DNA of 64,000 bases from Acidobacteriota bacterium (lineage in GTDB: Bacteria > Acidobacteriota > Terriglobia > Terriglobales > Acidobacteriaceae): NCBI GenBank assembly GCA_021813745.1, contig JAKAJO010000040.1, positions 31,300-95,299 of the forward strand, in the 5' to 3' direction. Shown here piece by piece: positions 15,567 to 26,909 of this stretch (position 1 is its first letter; each line of letters starts with the position of its first letter). The notes under the pieces are model-generated. The model did no database searches. It was not told where the DNA came from and saw nothing but the letters and a program-made list of their open reading frames with translations. The translations under genes were made by a program, and so were the position numbers.

Positions 15567-17049
15567 GGGCGGCGGGAGCAGGTTCAGGAGCGGGGATCTG
15601 TAATGTGTGGGCACCTGTCTCCGCGGCTTGCAACGCCTGTCCCGGAACAATTCCAAGCAAGAGAGTGGCTCCCGCGGTGAAGAGAAGCGCCGCAGATACA
15701 GCGACACCAAAACGCGGGAGGACCGCTATGCGGGGTTGCTCCGGTTCGGTGGGGGGCTGGCAGGCGGCGAAGACCAGCCGCAGATAGTAAGCCGAGGCCA
15801 GGCCTGAATTCAATAGTCCAATGACTGCGAGCCAAATTGCGTTTCCGCCAACTGCAACCGAGAAAGAGTAGAACTTACCAAAAAATCCTGCCGTGAAGGG
15901 AATTCCAATCAGCGAAATCAGGAAGAATATTAGGAATGAAGCCAGGACCGGGGCCCGGTGGATCAGGCCGCGATAATCCGCAATGAGACTAAGTTGATCA
16001 TCGTAGCCACCGACCAGCGTGACCACGGCAAAGATACCGACATTCATGGCAGCATACGCGGCTGCATAGAAGCTTGCGGCGGCGATTCCGCTGCTTCCCA
16101 TGCCAGCGAAAGCAACGAGCAGGTATCCGGCATGAGCGATGGACGAGTAGGCGAGCATGCGCTTTACGTTTTGCTGACGTAGCGCGGCCACGTTGCCAAC
16201 TGTCATGGAAAGAATTGCGACGATCCAGAGTAGAGGTTCCCATGCGGAGCGTAGCCCGGGGAAGACTTCATACAGGACACGAAGCAGTAGTGCAAAAGCC
16301 GCGGCCTTGGGCGCGGTGGACATGAGCGCAACCACAGGAGAGGGGGCTCCCTCGTACACGTCGGGTGCCCAGATGTGAAAAGGAGCGGCTGAGACCTTGA
16401 AAAGGATTCCTACCAACATAAGCGCCATGGCCGCTACGACCATTGCGTGGTTCGTGGCCAGTGGGATCAGTCGACCGAGTTGATAGACTTCTGTGGTGCC
16501 GGTGGCGCCAAAGACGAGGGCGATGCCATAGAGCAGAAAACCGGTCGCGAAGGAACCGAGCAGAAAATATTTGATTGCAGCTTCCGGGCTGCGTGCCGAG
16601 TCTTTGCGATATCCGGCGAGGATGTATGTGCTGATGGAAGAAATTTCGAGGGCAATGAAGACGACGAGCAGTTCCACCGCCGAAGTGAGCAGGCACATCC
16701 CGACTGCGCCAAAAGGGATAAGGGCGTAGAACTCACCCTGATGGTGGCTCCCTTCGGGGAGAGTGTCAAGGGAAAGAAGCAGAACGACGAGGACGATACC
16801 GCAGATGAGTACATGAAAAAAGACTGTGAACGGACTTGTCTCGACCGTCCCGTAAAATCCAGTTCCCACGGGCAATGAAAGCTGCCACAGGCTGGACCAG
16901 AGCGCAAGTGTTGTTCCAAGAGCGGCAATCCAACCGAGGCTGCGACGGGGCGTAATGGCAGGCAGGGAAGCGTCTACCAGCATGACAAGTACGCCCGTGA
17001 GGGTGAGAACAATTTCAGGGAGGATGCGCAGCATATCTGCGAAGTTCAT
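15550..17049 (-). CDS. nuoN: NADH-quinone oxidoreductase subunit N
   Basis: A 499-residue integral membrane subunit of complex I, one of three antiporter-like proton-pumping subunits. It has about 14 membrane helices, with the conserved lysine-bearing segment [21 protein letters not shown] near residues 153-173 (split here for length) and [20 protein letters not shown] near 217. It is last in the operon; its start overlaps the nuoM stop by four bases (ATGA), so translation is coupled. The C-terminal 17 bases overlap the end of the convergent glycosyltransferase gene. Confidence 0.95.
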   Translation of the reverse strand: MNFADMLRILPEIVLTLTGVLVMLVDASLPAITPRRSLGWIAALGTTLALWSSLWQLSLPVGTGFYGTVETSPFTVFFHVLICGIVLVVLLLSLDTLPEGSHHQGEFYALIPFGAVGMCLLTSAVELLVVFIALEISSISTYILAGYRKDSARSPEAAIKYFLLGSFATGFLLYGIALVFGATGTTEVYQLGRLIPLATNHAMVVAAMALMLVGILFKVSAAPFHIWAPDVYEGAPSPVVALMSTAPKAAAFALLLRVLYEVFPGLRSAWEPLLWIVAILSMTVGNVAALRQQNVKRMLAYSSIAHAGYLLVAFAGMGSSGIAAASFYAAAYAAMNVGIFAVVTLVGGYDDQLSLIADYRGLIHRAPVLASFLIFFLISLIGIPFTAGFFGKFYSFSVAVGGNAIWLAVIGLLNSGLASAYYLRLVFAACQPPTEPEQPRIAVLPRFGVAVSAALLFTAGATLLLGIVPGQALQAAETGAHTLQIPAPEPAPAALNASK

Positions 17050-18575
17050 TGCTGGCCTCCGACTTGCACGACAGGGCTGGAATTAAATCGGGACAAAGCT
17101 GAAGCGCTCCTGAAGGTCGGCGGACCTGTTCGACTTTCAATCGTCGGAAGCCAGAGCGAAGGGGCAAGCCCCATCACGAGCATGAGGGCCGCGAGCGGCC
17201 ATAGCGCCAGTTGCTCGACGGGGCGCAGATCTTTTCCGTCAGCCGAGAGTGCAAGCGCTTCTTCTGGGCCGTAGAAAATCCTCTGGACGAGCCAGAGCAT
17301 GTATGCCGCTCCAAGAATGACACCCACTGTCGCGGCAATTGCCCAACTGTGGCTAACACCAATGAAGGTGCTGGAGAGGATCAGAAACTCGCCGACAAAG
17401 CCGTTCAACATGGGAAGGCCGATCATAGCCAGAGATGCGATCACAAAGAATGTGGCGGTCTGCGGGACTTTGCGCGCAAGTCCCCCGTAGGCTGCGATCT
17501 GACTGGTGCCGAAACGCATCTCCAGAATTGCAAGAAGAAGGAAGAGTGCGGCATCAACAACACCGTGGTTAAGGACCTGGTAGATTGCCCCGTCCCATCC
17601 TGTGAAGGTGAGTCCGTAGATTCCCAGGGTGATAAGGCTGAGGTGGCTGAAGGCGGCAAACGCGAGGAGACGCCAGAAATCCCGCTGAACAAGTGCCAGA
17701 CACGCACCGTACAGAAGCCCGATCACCGCCAGGGCTACAAGCAAAGGAGCAATGGCGCGCGCCTGCACAGGGAAAAGACCTATATGAAAGCGCAGCATCG
17801 AGTAGAGGCCGAGTTTCCCTGCGACAACCATGGCAAGAGCAACAGGTGCCTCGCTGAAGGTATCTGCCAGCCAGCCATGTAACGGGAAAACGGGCACTTT
17901 GACTGTGAAGGCGAATAGGAATGCCAACGCGACCCAGAACAGTGCACCTGCGGGGAGGCTGCCGCTGGCGATGAGCATCTGGAGGTCAGAAAAGTTGAAG
18001 CTGCCGGTGTGCGCGTAAAGCCAGAGGATGGCAACGAGAAACGGAGCCGATGGAATGAAGGTAAAGAGAAAGAACTTGAGCGCGGCCCGAGGACCATCCT
18101 TGCGCCCGTACACCGCAATGAGTATTGCCATGGGAACCAGAGAGAGCTCCCAGAAACCGTAAAAGAGAATCAGGTCAAGCGAGAGAAATACACCAAACAT
18201 CGCTGTCTGCTGGACGAGAAAGAGCGCATAAAAGACCTTGCGCCGCTTTTGGATCACATTCCAGCTGACGAGAATGCCGATTGGGGCGAGCAGACCAACG
18301 AGGGCGACGAACCATACACTCAAGCCATCGATGCCCACGTGGTAACTGATGGCGGGATTCTCAATCCAGGTGCGATTGATTTCAAATTGAAATCCATGCT
18401 GGCCCACCATGAAGTGCGCGGGGAGGTGAAGGGTCAACAAAAACGTGACGAGCGTAGTGAGTAGTCCGATCCATGCAGGCAACTTGCCGCGGTCCGGGAG
18501 AAGGGCAATCAGAATTGCACCGACGAGCGGAGCAAGCAGAATGTATGTCAGGATGGATTCGCTGAGGTATGCCAT
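17046..18575 (-). CDS. nuoM: NADH-quinone oxidoreductase subunit M
   Basis: A 509-residue antiporter-like membrane subunit of complex I with about 14 helices. The conserved glutamate segment [20 protein letters not shown] lies near 139 and the lysine segment [20 protein letters not shown] near 222, both required in the family for proton transfer through the membrane arm. The length matches the usual 490-520. It follows nuoL with a three-base gap and overlaps nuoN by ATGA. Confidence 0.96.
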   Translation of the reverse strand: MAYLSESILTYILLAPLVGAILIALLPDRGKLPAWIGLLTTLVTFLLTLHLPAHFMVGQHGFQFEINRTWIENPAISYHVGIDGLSVWFVALVGLLAPIGILVSWNVIQKRRKVFYALFLVQQTAMFGVFLSLDLILFYGFWELSLVPMAILIAVYGRKDGPRAALKFFLFTFIPSAPFLVAILWLYAHTGSFNFSDLQMLIASGSLPAGALFWVALAFLFAFTVKVPVFPLHGWLADTFSEAPVALAMVVAGKLGLYSMLRFHIGLFPVQARAIAPLLVALAVIGLLYGACLALVQRDFWRLLAFAAFSHLSLITLGIYGLTFTGWDGAIYQVLNHGVVDAALFLLLAILEMRFGTSQIAAYGGLARKVPQTATFFVIASLAMIGLPMLNGFVGEFLILSSTFIGVSHSWAIAATVGVILGAAYMLWLVQRIFYGPEEALALSADGKDLRPVEQLALWPLAALMLVMGLAPSLWLPTIESRTGPPTFRSASALSRFNSSPVVQVGGQQ

Positions 18576-18578
18576 GGA

Positions 18579-20503
<1,925 letters not shown>

Positions 20504-20507
<4 letters not shown>

Positions 20508-20839
20508 AGTTTCATTAAGTCGATACGGTCAACGGCCAGCGTAGCGCGGGCGCGAAAGATGGCGATGATGATCGCAAGTCCCACGGCGGCCTCTGCCGCG
20601 GCAACCATCATGACGAAAAAGACAAAGATCTGTCCCTTGACCGCGTGCCACTGATGAGCAAACGTCACAAAGGATAGGTTGACGGCGTTGAGCATGAGCT
20701 CAATGGACATGAACACCGTAATCAAATTGCGCTTGATCAGGAATCCGATCACGCCGAGGGAAAAAAGGATAGCGCTGAGCAACAAGTACCATTCAAGAGG
20801 TACTCCATGGGGCACGACGGAAATGGAGGCAGAATTCAT
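20504..20839 (-). CDS. nuoK: NADH-quinone oxidoreductase subunit K
   Basis: A 111-residue protein with three membrane helices, homologous to MnhC/MrpC. The glutamate-bearing helices [19 protein letters not shown] and [19 protein letters not shown] carry the two conserved glutamates used in proton transfer. The N-terminus is slightly longer than the usual 100 residues, but the [21 protein letters not shown] start fits. Start and stop overlap nuoJ and nuoL by four bases each. Confidence 0.96.
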
Positions 20840-21348
20840 TTGCCGGCGGTCCTTTCTCCATCCCCGCGGCGGGCCAGTGCAACAGCGCCCAGGATGGCGA
20901 TCAGAATCAGGACAGAGGTCACTTCAAATGGGAGCAGAAGGTTCGTGAAAAGGATCTTGCTGAGTTCCTCCGTCGAGGTGATGCCATCCTGCATGGCTGC
21001 ACGGCCGAGACCCTCGGCCTTCAGAATGACGGTTGCCAGCAACGCGAGGATCGCGGCAACGGCTGGAAAACCAAGCGTGAGCGCCACGCGGCTTCCTAGG
21101 GTGCGCTCTTCTCGCCCAGCATTCAGAAGCATGATGACAAAGGTGAAGAGGACCATCACCGCGCCAGCGTAAACAATCACCTGGGCCGCAGCGAGGAACT
21201 CCGCGCCGAGGAGTAAATAGAGAACTGCGAGAGAGGTCATCACCACAATCAGCGAAAGGGCGCTATTGATGGGATGGCTTTGCAACAGGAGATTAATTGC
21301 TCCAGCGAGGCAAAGTCCGGCAAAAAGAAAAAAAAGGATCAGATGCAT
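20836..21348 (-). CDS. nuoJ: NADH-quinone oxidoreductase subunit J
   Basis: A 170-residue membrane subunit with five helices. The conserved element is [21 protein letters not shown] near 57-77 (split at the unwound helix), which in the family couples quinone chemistry to proton pumping. The frame opens 14 codons upstream, but the ATG at 21346-21348 (MHLILFF) gives the normal N-terminus and leaves seven bases to the nuoH stop. In most operons nuoI lies here between nuoH and nuoJ; it does not in this one. Confidence 0.95.
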   Translation of the reverse strand: MHLILFFLFAGLCLAGAINLLLQSHPINSALSLIVVMTSLAVLYLLLGAEFLAAAQVIVYAGAVMVLFTFVIMLLNAGREERTLGSRVALTLGFPAVAAILALLATVILKAEGLGRAAMQDGITSTEELSKILFTNLLLPFEVTSVLILIAILGAVALARRGDGERTAGK

Positions 21349-21355
21349 CGTCGCG

Positions 21356-22402
21356 TCACTTGTATGCGAGCCATAGACTCGTGCCCACAATGTTGAGGAT
21401 GGCGAGGGGCAGCAAATAGCGCCATCCGAAATTCATGAGTTGATCGTAGCGGAAGCGGGGCAAAGTGCCGCGCACCCAAACGTACAAGAACAAGAAACTG
21501 AACACCTTGAGAACGAACCAGAAGATCGGAAGCACGGAGCGGAGAATCAGACTCTGTGGGTCCGGCAGGAGGTGACCGAAAGGGCTGGTCCAGCCGCCCA
21601 GAAAGAGCATCGTTGCGACGCAGCCCACGGTGATCATGTTGGCATACTCCGCCATGAAGAACATTGCGAACTTCATCGAGCTGTACTCCGTATGGTAACC
21701 GGCAGTCAGCTCGCTTTCCGCTTCCGGCAGATCAAAAGGGGAGCGATTGGTTTCAGCGTAAGCTGCCATCAAGTAAATGAAGAAGGCGATACACTGCAGA
21801 CCACCGAAGAGATTCCACGTCAGCAGGCCCTGACTGGCTTGGCTTTCGACGATGACGCGAAGGTTCAGGGAACCGGCGCGCATCACGACACCCACGAGTG
21901 ACAATCCGAGCGCCAATTCGTAGCTGATCAGTTGAGCGGAAGAACGCAAAGAGCCGAGCAGGGAATATTTATTGTTGGAAGACCATCCGGCAAGGGCAAC
22001 ACCATAAACACCGATGGAGGTAATGCCGAGGATGACAAGCAACCCGATATTGACATCGGAGATTTGAAAGAGATGAAAGCCGTGGAAAGAGATGGAGGGG
22101 TCGCCGAAAGGAACGACCGCAATCGAAATCAGTGCGCATCCCAGCGCGATCATGGGTGCCAGCAGGTAGAGTGGGCGATACACGGCGGTCGGGATGATGT
22201 CTTCTTTCAGAAAAGACTTCGCTCCGTCCACGAGAGGTTGCAGAAGTCCAAAGGGTCCAACGCGGCTTGGCCCCCAGCGGTTCTGGATCCGGCCGACAAG
22301 CTTGCGCTCAAGCAGCACCGTGTAGGCGACGCCGACGAGCAAGATAACCGTCACCACGATGACCTTCAACAAGCTCCATAAAAAGAACTGCAACAAAGTC
22401 AC
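21356..22402 (-). CDS. nuoH: NADH-quinone oxidoreductase subunit H
   Basis: A 348-residue membrane subunit at the interface of the membrane and peripheral arms that forms part of the quinone chamber. The signature VLLERKLVGRIQNRWGPSRV lies near 29-48 with GPFGLLQPLVDGAKSF after it. AYAETNRSPFDLPEAESELT near 214-233 is the conserved glutamate-rich loop. Eight helices are expected. It follows nuoG with a 31-base gap. Confidence 0.96.
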   Translation of the reverse strand: MTLLQFFLWSLLKVIVVTVILLVGVAYTVLLERKLVGRIQNRWGPSRVGPFGLLQPLVDGAKSFLKEDIIPTAVYRPLYLLAPMIALGCALISIAVVPFGDPSISFHGFHLFQISDVNIGLLVILGITSIGVYGVALAGWSSNNKYSLLGSLRSSAQLISYELALGLSLVGVVMRAGSLNLRVIVESQASQGLLTWNLFGGLQCIAFFIYLMAAYAETNRSPFDLPEAESELTAGYHTEYSSMKFAMFFMAEYANMITVGCVATMLFLGGWTSPFGHLLPDPQSLILRSVLPIFWFVLKVFSFLFLYVWVRGTLPRFRYDQLMNFGWRYLLPLAILNIVGTSLWLAYK

Positions 22403-22433
22403 GAGAATTCAGCCTCACTTACCAGGTACACGA

Positions 22434-24761
22434 TCAGTCAGCGGCGGTTTCTGCCATTGACGGTGATTGGTGGCGGAGCAGGTCAACGAGCGAGGTGCTA
22501 TACCGGCCCAGCGTTCCAGAAGTAAACAGACCATCGTGAGCCGGTGTGACTCCATCCGGCGCGATGAGTTGCGAAAGGGGGACGAAGCCCGGTTCGGTGG
22601 GAGAGTCATTTCCACCAAAGAGATTGAGCCGGTCCAATTTGTAGGCCGGAATGAGTCGTTCTATCTCATCCATGGTTGCAAATGGATCGAACGGGCTCAG
22701 CTTGGGTTCGAGAGAGCGTGCAGCAAGCCAGACTGCGTGTCGGTCTGCCTCGCCGGCCTGGGCTCCGCGTGACTGACCAAGGTCTGCTGTGACTGCGCTC
22801 CCGCCAAATGGCACAAGGGTTTTGACGTCCACGCCCATCGCGCCGGCAAGGCGCACGATGATCTCGAAGTCCGGTTTGCTTCTGGGAATGTCTGCTGCCT
22901 TGCGGGCCAGTTGAACATCTCCATACGTGCTGGTGACCGTGCCTGTCTTTTCATAAAGGCTCGCGGCGGGAAGCACGACATCGGCCATCGCTGCAGTCTC
23001 AGTGAGAAAGATGTCCTGCACGATCAGAAAGGTCTTGCGCAACTCGGCTGGATTGATTTGGTTCGCGGCGGGATTGGCGCCGACGACGAGAAGTGCGCCG
23101 AGGTCGCCGCTCGAGACCGAAGCAAGCATCTCTTGAAGCGGCTTTCCAGGCGCAGTGGGCATGCCAGGATACTCAGAAGAAAATGCGCCTGGTTGCGAGA
23201 CGGACACATATCCCGGCAGCAGGTGAGGAAGCAGACCCATATCGGCGGCGCCACGCGAGTTGGCGTAGGCACCAATACATGCATAACGTATATGGGGACG
23301 TTCGATTCCCCACTTCACAAGAGCGTCCAGTTGGGCACCGCGGAACTCCGGACCGAAAATGACAACCAGGGATTCTTCTGCGAGAAGGGCATCGCGGAAT
23401 GAAATGTCGCGAATGGACGTAGATTGGCCGCCGAGATAGGCAGCCAGCAGCGGATAGCCGTCCGCAGGCAGACGGAGTACAGCCTTCGCCTGACGCTCGA
23501 GCTTGATCGGGGTTGTATTCGCCACATACAGGCGTGCCCGATTGATGCGTACATTGGTCCGCAATTCCCATGCGAGCAGCGGGTGCTCCTTGGTAGGATC
23601 ACCGCCAACCAGAAGAATTGCGGGGGCTGAGGCGATGTCACGCAAGCTGGCAGCGCGGCCCGCGTGACCAGCGAGCGCGTGGGCAAATGCAGCATAATCC
23701 GCAGTGCGTTCGTGGTCGATATTATTGGTGCGCAACACGGAGCGTGCAAACTTCTGCAGCAGGTAGTTCTCTTCGTTGGTTGTGGAGTTGGAGCCGATGA
23801 CGCCAATGGCCGAGCCGCCGCGGGTATCCCGCACTTCTGTCAGCTTCATCGCAGCGGTGCGAAGCGCGCGCTCCCAGGAAACGGGCTCAAGAACGCCCTG
23901 CGCATTCCGTACAAGCGGCCTGGAAACGCGCTGGGGGTTCTGCACAAAGTCGAAGCCGAAACGGCCCTTTGCGCAGAGGAAGTCGCCATTGATCCCGCTC
24001 TTGTCGCGGTTGTCGGCGCGGATGATCTCGGCACCTTCAGGCGACTGGCGAACGCCGAGCGTGACCTTGCAGCCATCGGCGCAATGCGTGCAGACGGTGG
24101 CAACGTGGTTCATCTCCCATGGACGCGTCTTGTAGCGATACGATCCGCTGGTGAGTGCGCCGACGGGACATACGTCGATACACATGCCGCATTGTTCGCA
24201 GTCGAGGCGGTCGCCGCCGTTGGGCGCAATGACGGCGCTTGCACCGCGATTCTGGACGCCCAGTGCCCAGACATCCATCCCCTCGCCGCACATGCGGATG
24301 CAGCGATAGCAGAGAATGCAGCGGGGACGGTCGTAGTAGACAGCGGGAGACCACTGCTGCTCGTCACGGTGGCGCTTGACGTCGACCATGCGGCTCTCAC
24401 CTGCGCCGTATTTGAAGGTCATGTCCTGCAGCTCACACTCGCCGCCAGCGTCGCAGACGGGGCAGTCGAGGGGATGATTGCCGAGCAGGAGTTCGATGGT
24501 GGCTTTTCGCGCCTGGGTGATTTCCGGTGAATCCGTGATGAAGACCTGACCTTCGGCGACTTGTGTGGTGCAGGCGGTCTGCAGCTTGGGAACCTTTTCC
24601 TGGCGCACGACGCACATCCGGCAGGCTGCCTGCAGGCTGAGGCCGGGGTAGTAGCAGAAGGCCGGAATCTCAATGCCTGCCTTGCGGCACACATCAATGA
24701 GGAGCGCGCCGGCTGGCGCCGTGAGCTTTTTGCCGTCAACTGTAATCGTTACGTCTGCCAT
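22434..24761 (-). CDS. nuoG: NADH-quinone oxidoreductase subunit G
   Basis: A 775-residue iron-sulfur subunit of the NADH dehydrogenase arm. The [2Fe-2S] ferredoxin part has Cys36, Cys47, Cys50 and Cys64. HPLDCPVCDAGGEC at 96-109 supplies the His/Cys ligands of N5. Cys148/151/154/158 and Cys188/191/194/198 form the ferredoxin-like cluster site(s), including N4. VCTHCADGC near 222 begins the molybdopterin-oxidoreductase-like domain; its third cysteine arrangement may support the extra N7-type cluster found in some bacteria. It lies between nuoF and nuoH, 15 bases after nuoF. Confidence 0.95.
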   Translation of the reverse strand: MADVTITVDGKKLTAPAGALLIDVCRKAGIEIPAFCYYPGLSLQAACRMCVVRQEKVPKLQTACTTQVAEGQVFITDSPEITQARKATIELLLGNHPLDCPVCDAGGECELQDMTFKYGAGESRMVDVKRHRDEQQWSPAVYYDRPRCILCYRCIRMCGEGMDVWALGVQNRGASAVIAPNGGDRLDCEQCGMCIDVCPVGALTSGSYRYKTRPWEMNHVATVCTHCADGCKVTLGVRQSPEGAEIIRADNRDKSGINGDFLCAKGRFGFDFVQNPQRVSRPLVRNAQGVLEPVSWERALRTAAMKLTEVRDTRGGSAIGVIGSNSTTNEENYLLQKFARSVLRTNNIDHERTADYAAFAHALAGHAGRAASLRDIASAPAILLVGGDPTKEHPLLAWELRTNVRINRARLYVANTTPIKLERQAKAVLRLPADGYPLLAAYLGGQSTSIRDISFRDALLAEESLVVIFGPEFRGAQLDALVKWGIERPHIRYACIGAYANSRGAADMGLLPHLLPGYVSVSQPGAFSSEYPGMPTAPGKPLQEMLASVSSGDLGALLVVGANPAANQINPAELRKTFLIVQDIFLTETAAMADVVLPAASLYEKTGTVTSTYGDVQLARKAADIPRSKPDFEIIVRLAGAMGVDVKTLVPFGGSAVTADLGQSRGAQAGEADRHAVWLAARSLEPKLSPFDPFATMDEIERLIPAYKLDRLNLFGGNDSPTEPGFVPLSQLIAPDGVTPAHDGLFTSGTLGRYSTSLVDLLRHQSPSMAETAAD

Positions 24762-24776
24762 GCCTCTCCAGCGCCC

Positions 24777-26087
24777 CTAAACGACTGACAATTCTACGTG
24801 TTTTGCGAACGGACAAGGCTTGCCGTTCAGGTGATCTTCGAATTCCTTCCGGAACTTCTTGACGAAGCCTAATGTGGGCATCGCGGCTGCATCGCCGAGC
24901 GGGCAGAAGGTACGGCCCAACATGTTCTCGGCCAGATATTGAATGTTGTCAATGTCTTTGGCGGAACCAAATCCGGCGTGGAAGCGCGTGAGCGATTTCT
25001 TGAGCCAGTCTGTGCCTTCGCGGCAGGGGATGCACCAGCCGCAGCTCTCGTGCTGATAGAAACTGATCGTGCGCAATGCGAATTCCACAATGCAGGTCTG
25101 GTCATCGATCACAACGACACCGCCCGAGCCGAGCATGGAGCCGGCCTTGCCTACCTGGTCAAAGTCCATGCCGAGGGTCTCAATCTCTTCGGGTAGCAGG
25201 ACGGGCGTTGAAGATCCGCCGGGCACGACGGCCTTCAACTTGCGGCCACCGCGGACGCCACCTGCCACATCGAAGATGATCTTCTTAAGGTTGTAGCCCA
25301 TTGGTAATTCGTACACCCCGGGGCGCTCCACGTGCCCGCTAACACCGAAGAGGCGTGTTCCACCATTGCGCGGAGAACCCACTGCCGCATAGGCCTCTCC
25401 GCCCATGGCGATGACGTGGGGTACAGTGGCGATGGTCTCCGCGTTATTGATGACTGTTGGGCCGCCGTACAAACCGACGACTGCCGGGAAGGGAGGCTTG
25501 ATGCGGGGCACGCCGCGCTTGCCTTCGAGCGACTCCATCAGTGCGGATTCTTCGCCCACTTCATATGCACCCGCGCCGCTCTGGGTGATGATCTGGAACT
25601 CCGTGTCGGAGCCGAAGATGTTCTTGCCGAGGAAGCCCTTTGCGTAAGCATCGGCGACTGCCTTTTCCATGATCTCGAGCAGGTAACGATACTCGCCGCG
25701 AAGATAGATGAAGCCGAGCTTCGAGCCGATTGCCAGGCCAGCGATGATGGTACCTTCAATGACCGAATGCGGATCATGCAGAAAGATCAGATGATCCTTA
25801 CAGGTGCCGGGCTCGCTCTCGTCGCCATTCACCAGCACATACTTCGGTTTTTGACTCTGCTTGGGCACGAAAGACCACTTCATTCCGGTTGGGAAACCTG
25901 CGCCGCCGCGGCCGCGAAGATTGGAGGTCTTCATCTCATTGATGATCCAGTCGGCCCCCTGCTCAAGGCACTTCTTCGCGGACTCGTAGCCTCCGAGCTC
26001 GATGTAGCGGTCGATGTTTGCCGCTCCCTGGCCGAATCGCTTGGTCACGATCTTGACTTCATCGGGGTGTGAAACCAGTCTAGGCAT
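24777..26087 (-). CDS. nuoF: NADH-quinone oxidoreductase subunit F
   Basis: A 436-residue subunit that binds NADH, FMN and cluster N3. GRGGAGFPTGMKW at about 59-71 is the NADH/FMN glycine loop, NGDESEPGTCKD at 87-98 the FMN site, and the [4Fe-4S] ligands are Cys349, Cys352, Cys355 (SCGWCIPCREG) and Cys395. The ATG at 26085-26087 (MPRLVSHPDE) is chosen; it overlaps the last eight bases of nuoE. An upstream extension to 26132 is possible but not family-like. Confidence 0.96.
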   Translation of the reverse strand: MPRLVSHPDEVKIVTKRFGQGAANIDRYIELGGYESAKKCLEQGADWIINEMKTSNLRGRGGAGFPTGMKWSFVPKQSQKPKYVLVNGDESEPGTCKDHLIFLHDPHSVIEGTIIAGLAIGSKLGFIYLRGEYRYLLEIMEKAVADAYAKGFLGKNIFGSDTEFQIITQSGAGAYEVGEESALMESLEGKRGVPRIKPPFPAVVGLYGGPTVINNAETIATVPHVIAMGGEAYAAVGSPRNGGTRLFGVSGHVERPGVYELPMGYNLKKIIFDVAGGVRGGRKLKAVVPGGSSTPVLLPEEIETLGMDFDQVGKAGSMLGSGGVVVIDDQTCIVEFALRTISFYQHESCGWCIPCREGTDWLKKSLTRFHAGFGSAKDIDNIQYLAENMLGRTFCPLGDAAAMPTLGFVKKFRKEFEDHLNGKPCPFAKHVELSVV

Positions 26088-26601
26088 GATCGGCTTTTCC
26101 TTCCGACTTGGCTTGAGCGCGGTATTGATCAAGGATGGCAGGAACGCGGTCCGGGGTCAGGTCGTCATGAAAGTCATAGTTGACCTGAATGGCTGGCGCC
26201 CAGCAACAGGCGCCGATGCACTCCACCTCTTCAAGAGAGAACAGAGCATCGGGGGTGACGCCTTTGTGACCAATACCGAGTTCGTCCTGAAATCGATCGA
26301 AAATGTCGTATCCACCACGAAGCATACAGCTGATGTTGGTACAGACCTGCACGTTGAACCTGCCAGCGGGCTTGAAGCGCAGCATGGAGTAGTACGTGGC
26401 TACGTTACGGACGTCGAGTTCGGTGATGCCGATGCGAGATGCTACCTCGGTGATCACTGCGTCAGAAAGATAGCCAACCTCATCCTGGGCATAAAGCAGC
26501 ATCGGCACCAGGGCCGAGCGACGAACAGGGTATTTTGCAACGAGCGCATCAAGGCGGGCCGCCAGTTGCGGCGAAAAGATGCTCATGGTTTCTACGCTCA
26601 T
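26080..26601 (-). CDS. nuoE: NADH-quinone oxidoreductase subunit E
   Basis: A 173-residue thioredoxin-fold subunit with the [2Fe-2S] cluster N1a. The four cysteine ligands are Cys87 and Cys92 (VCTNISC) and Cys128 and Cys132 (ECIGAC). The N-terminal helical bundle has YPVRRSALVPMLLYAQDEVG near 24. The start is taken at the ATG 26599-26601 (MSVETMSIF), which overlaps the stop of the preceding small gene by ATGA; an earlier start at 26622 would lie inside that gene. Confidence 0.95.
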   Translation of the reverse strand: MSVETMSIFSPQLAARLDALVAKYPVRRSALVPMLLYAQDEVGYLSDAVITEVASRIGITELDVRNVATYYSMLRFKPAGRFNVQVCTNISCMLRGGYDIFDRFQDELGIGHKGVTPDALFSLEEVECIGACCWAPAIQVNYDFHDDLTPDRVPAILDQYRAQAKSEGKADHA

Positions 26602-26909
26602 TGCATCAACTCCCGTGCCCACGCTTCAGCCGCCATATCCATCTCTTCTTCGCCTCGACTTGACTTCAATCTTCCTGCTGCGGTCAGCTCCAGCACGCCG
26701 GAGCTTCCGTCGTCTCGCTTCCAGTCCACGTTGCGCCCTGTGCGCACCAGGTCGAGCCAGCGATCTGCGTGACGGACCACGATGCGTTCTTCGCCCAACT
26801 CGACGGTTGCCTGCCGATCACCATTGAGTCCATGCGCCGCGGTGTAACTACGAAGCAGGGAAGCCAGCGAGACCCACAACTCAACAAATAGCTGAGTCTC
26901 GGTAGGCAC
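26598..26909 (-). CDS. Small protein of unknown function inserted between nuoD and nuoE
   Basis: A 103-residue hydrophilic protein. I do not recognise a family. It starts with a GTG that shares one base with the nuoD stop (TAGTG) and ends in an ATGA overlap with nuoE, so it is firmly embedded in the operon and translated with it. The N-terminal part (ELWVSLASLLRSYTAAHGL) is helical; the middle (ATVELGEERIVVRHADRWLDL) looks like beta strands; the end is charged. There are no cysteines, so it cannot hold an iron-sulfur cluster and cannot replace NuoB or NuoI. A role in assembly or as an accessory subunit of complex I is an inference from position only. Confidence 0.8.
   Translation of the reverse strand: MPTETQLFVELWVSLASLLRSYTAAHGLNGDRQATVELGEERIVVRHADRWLDLVRTGRNVDWKRDDGSSGVLELTAAGRLKSSRGEEEMDMAAEAWARELMQ

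Noticed and set aside
23664..24530. A 288-codon plus-strand frame opposite nuoG
   Set aside because: It mirrors the cysteine-rich part of NuoG and has no independent signal.
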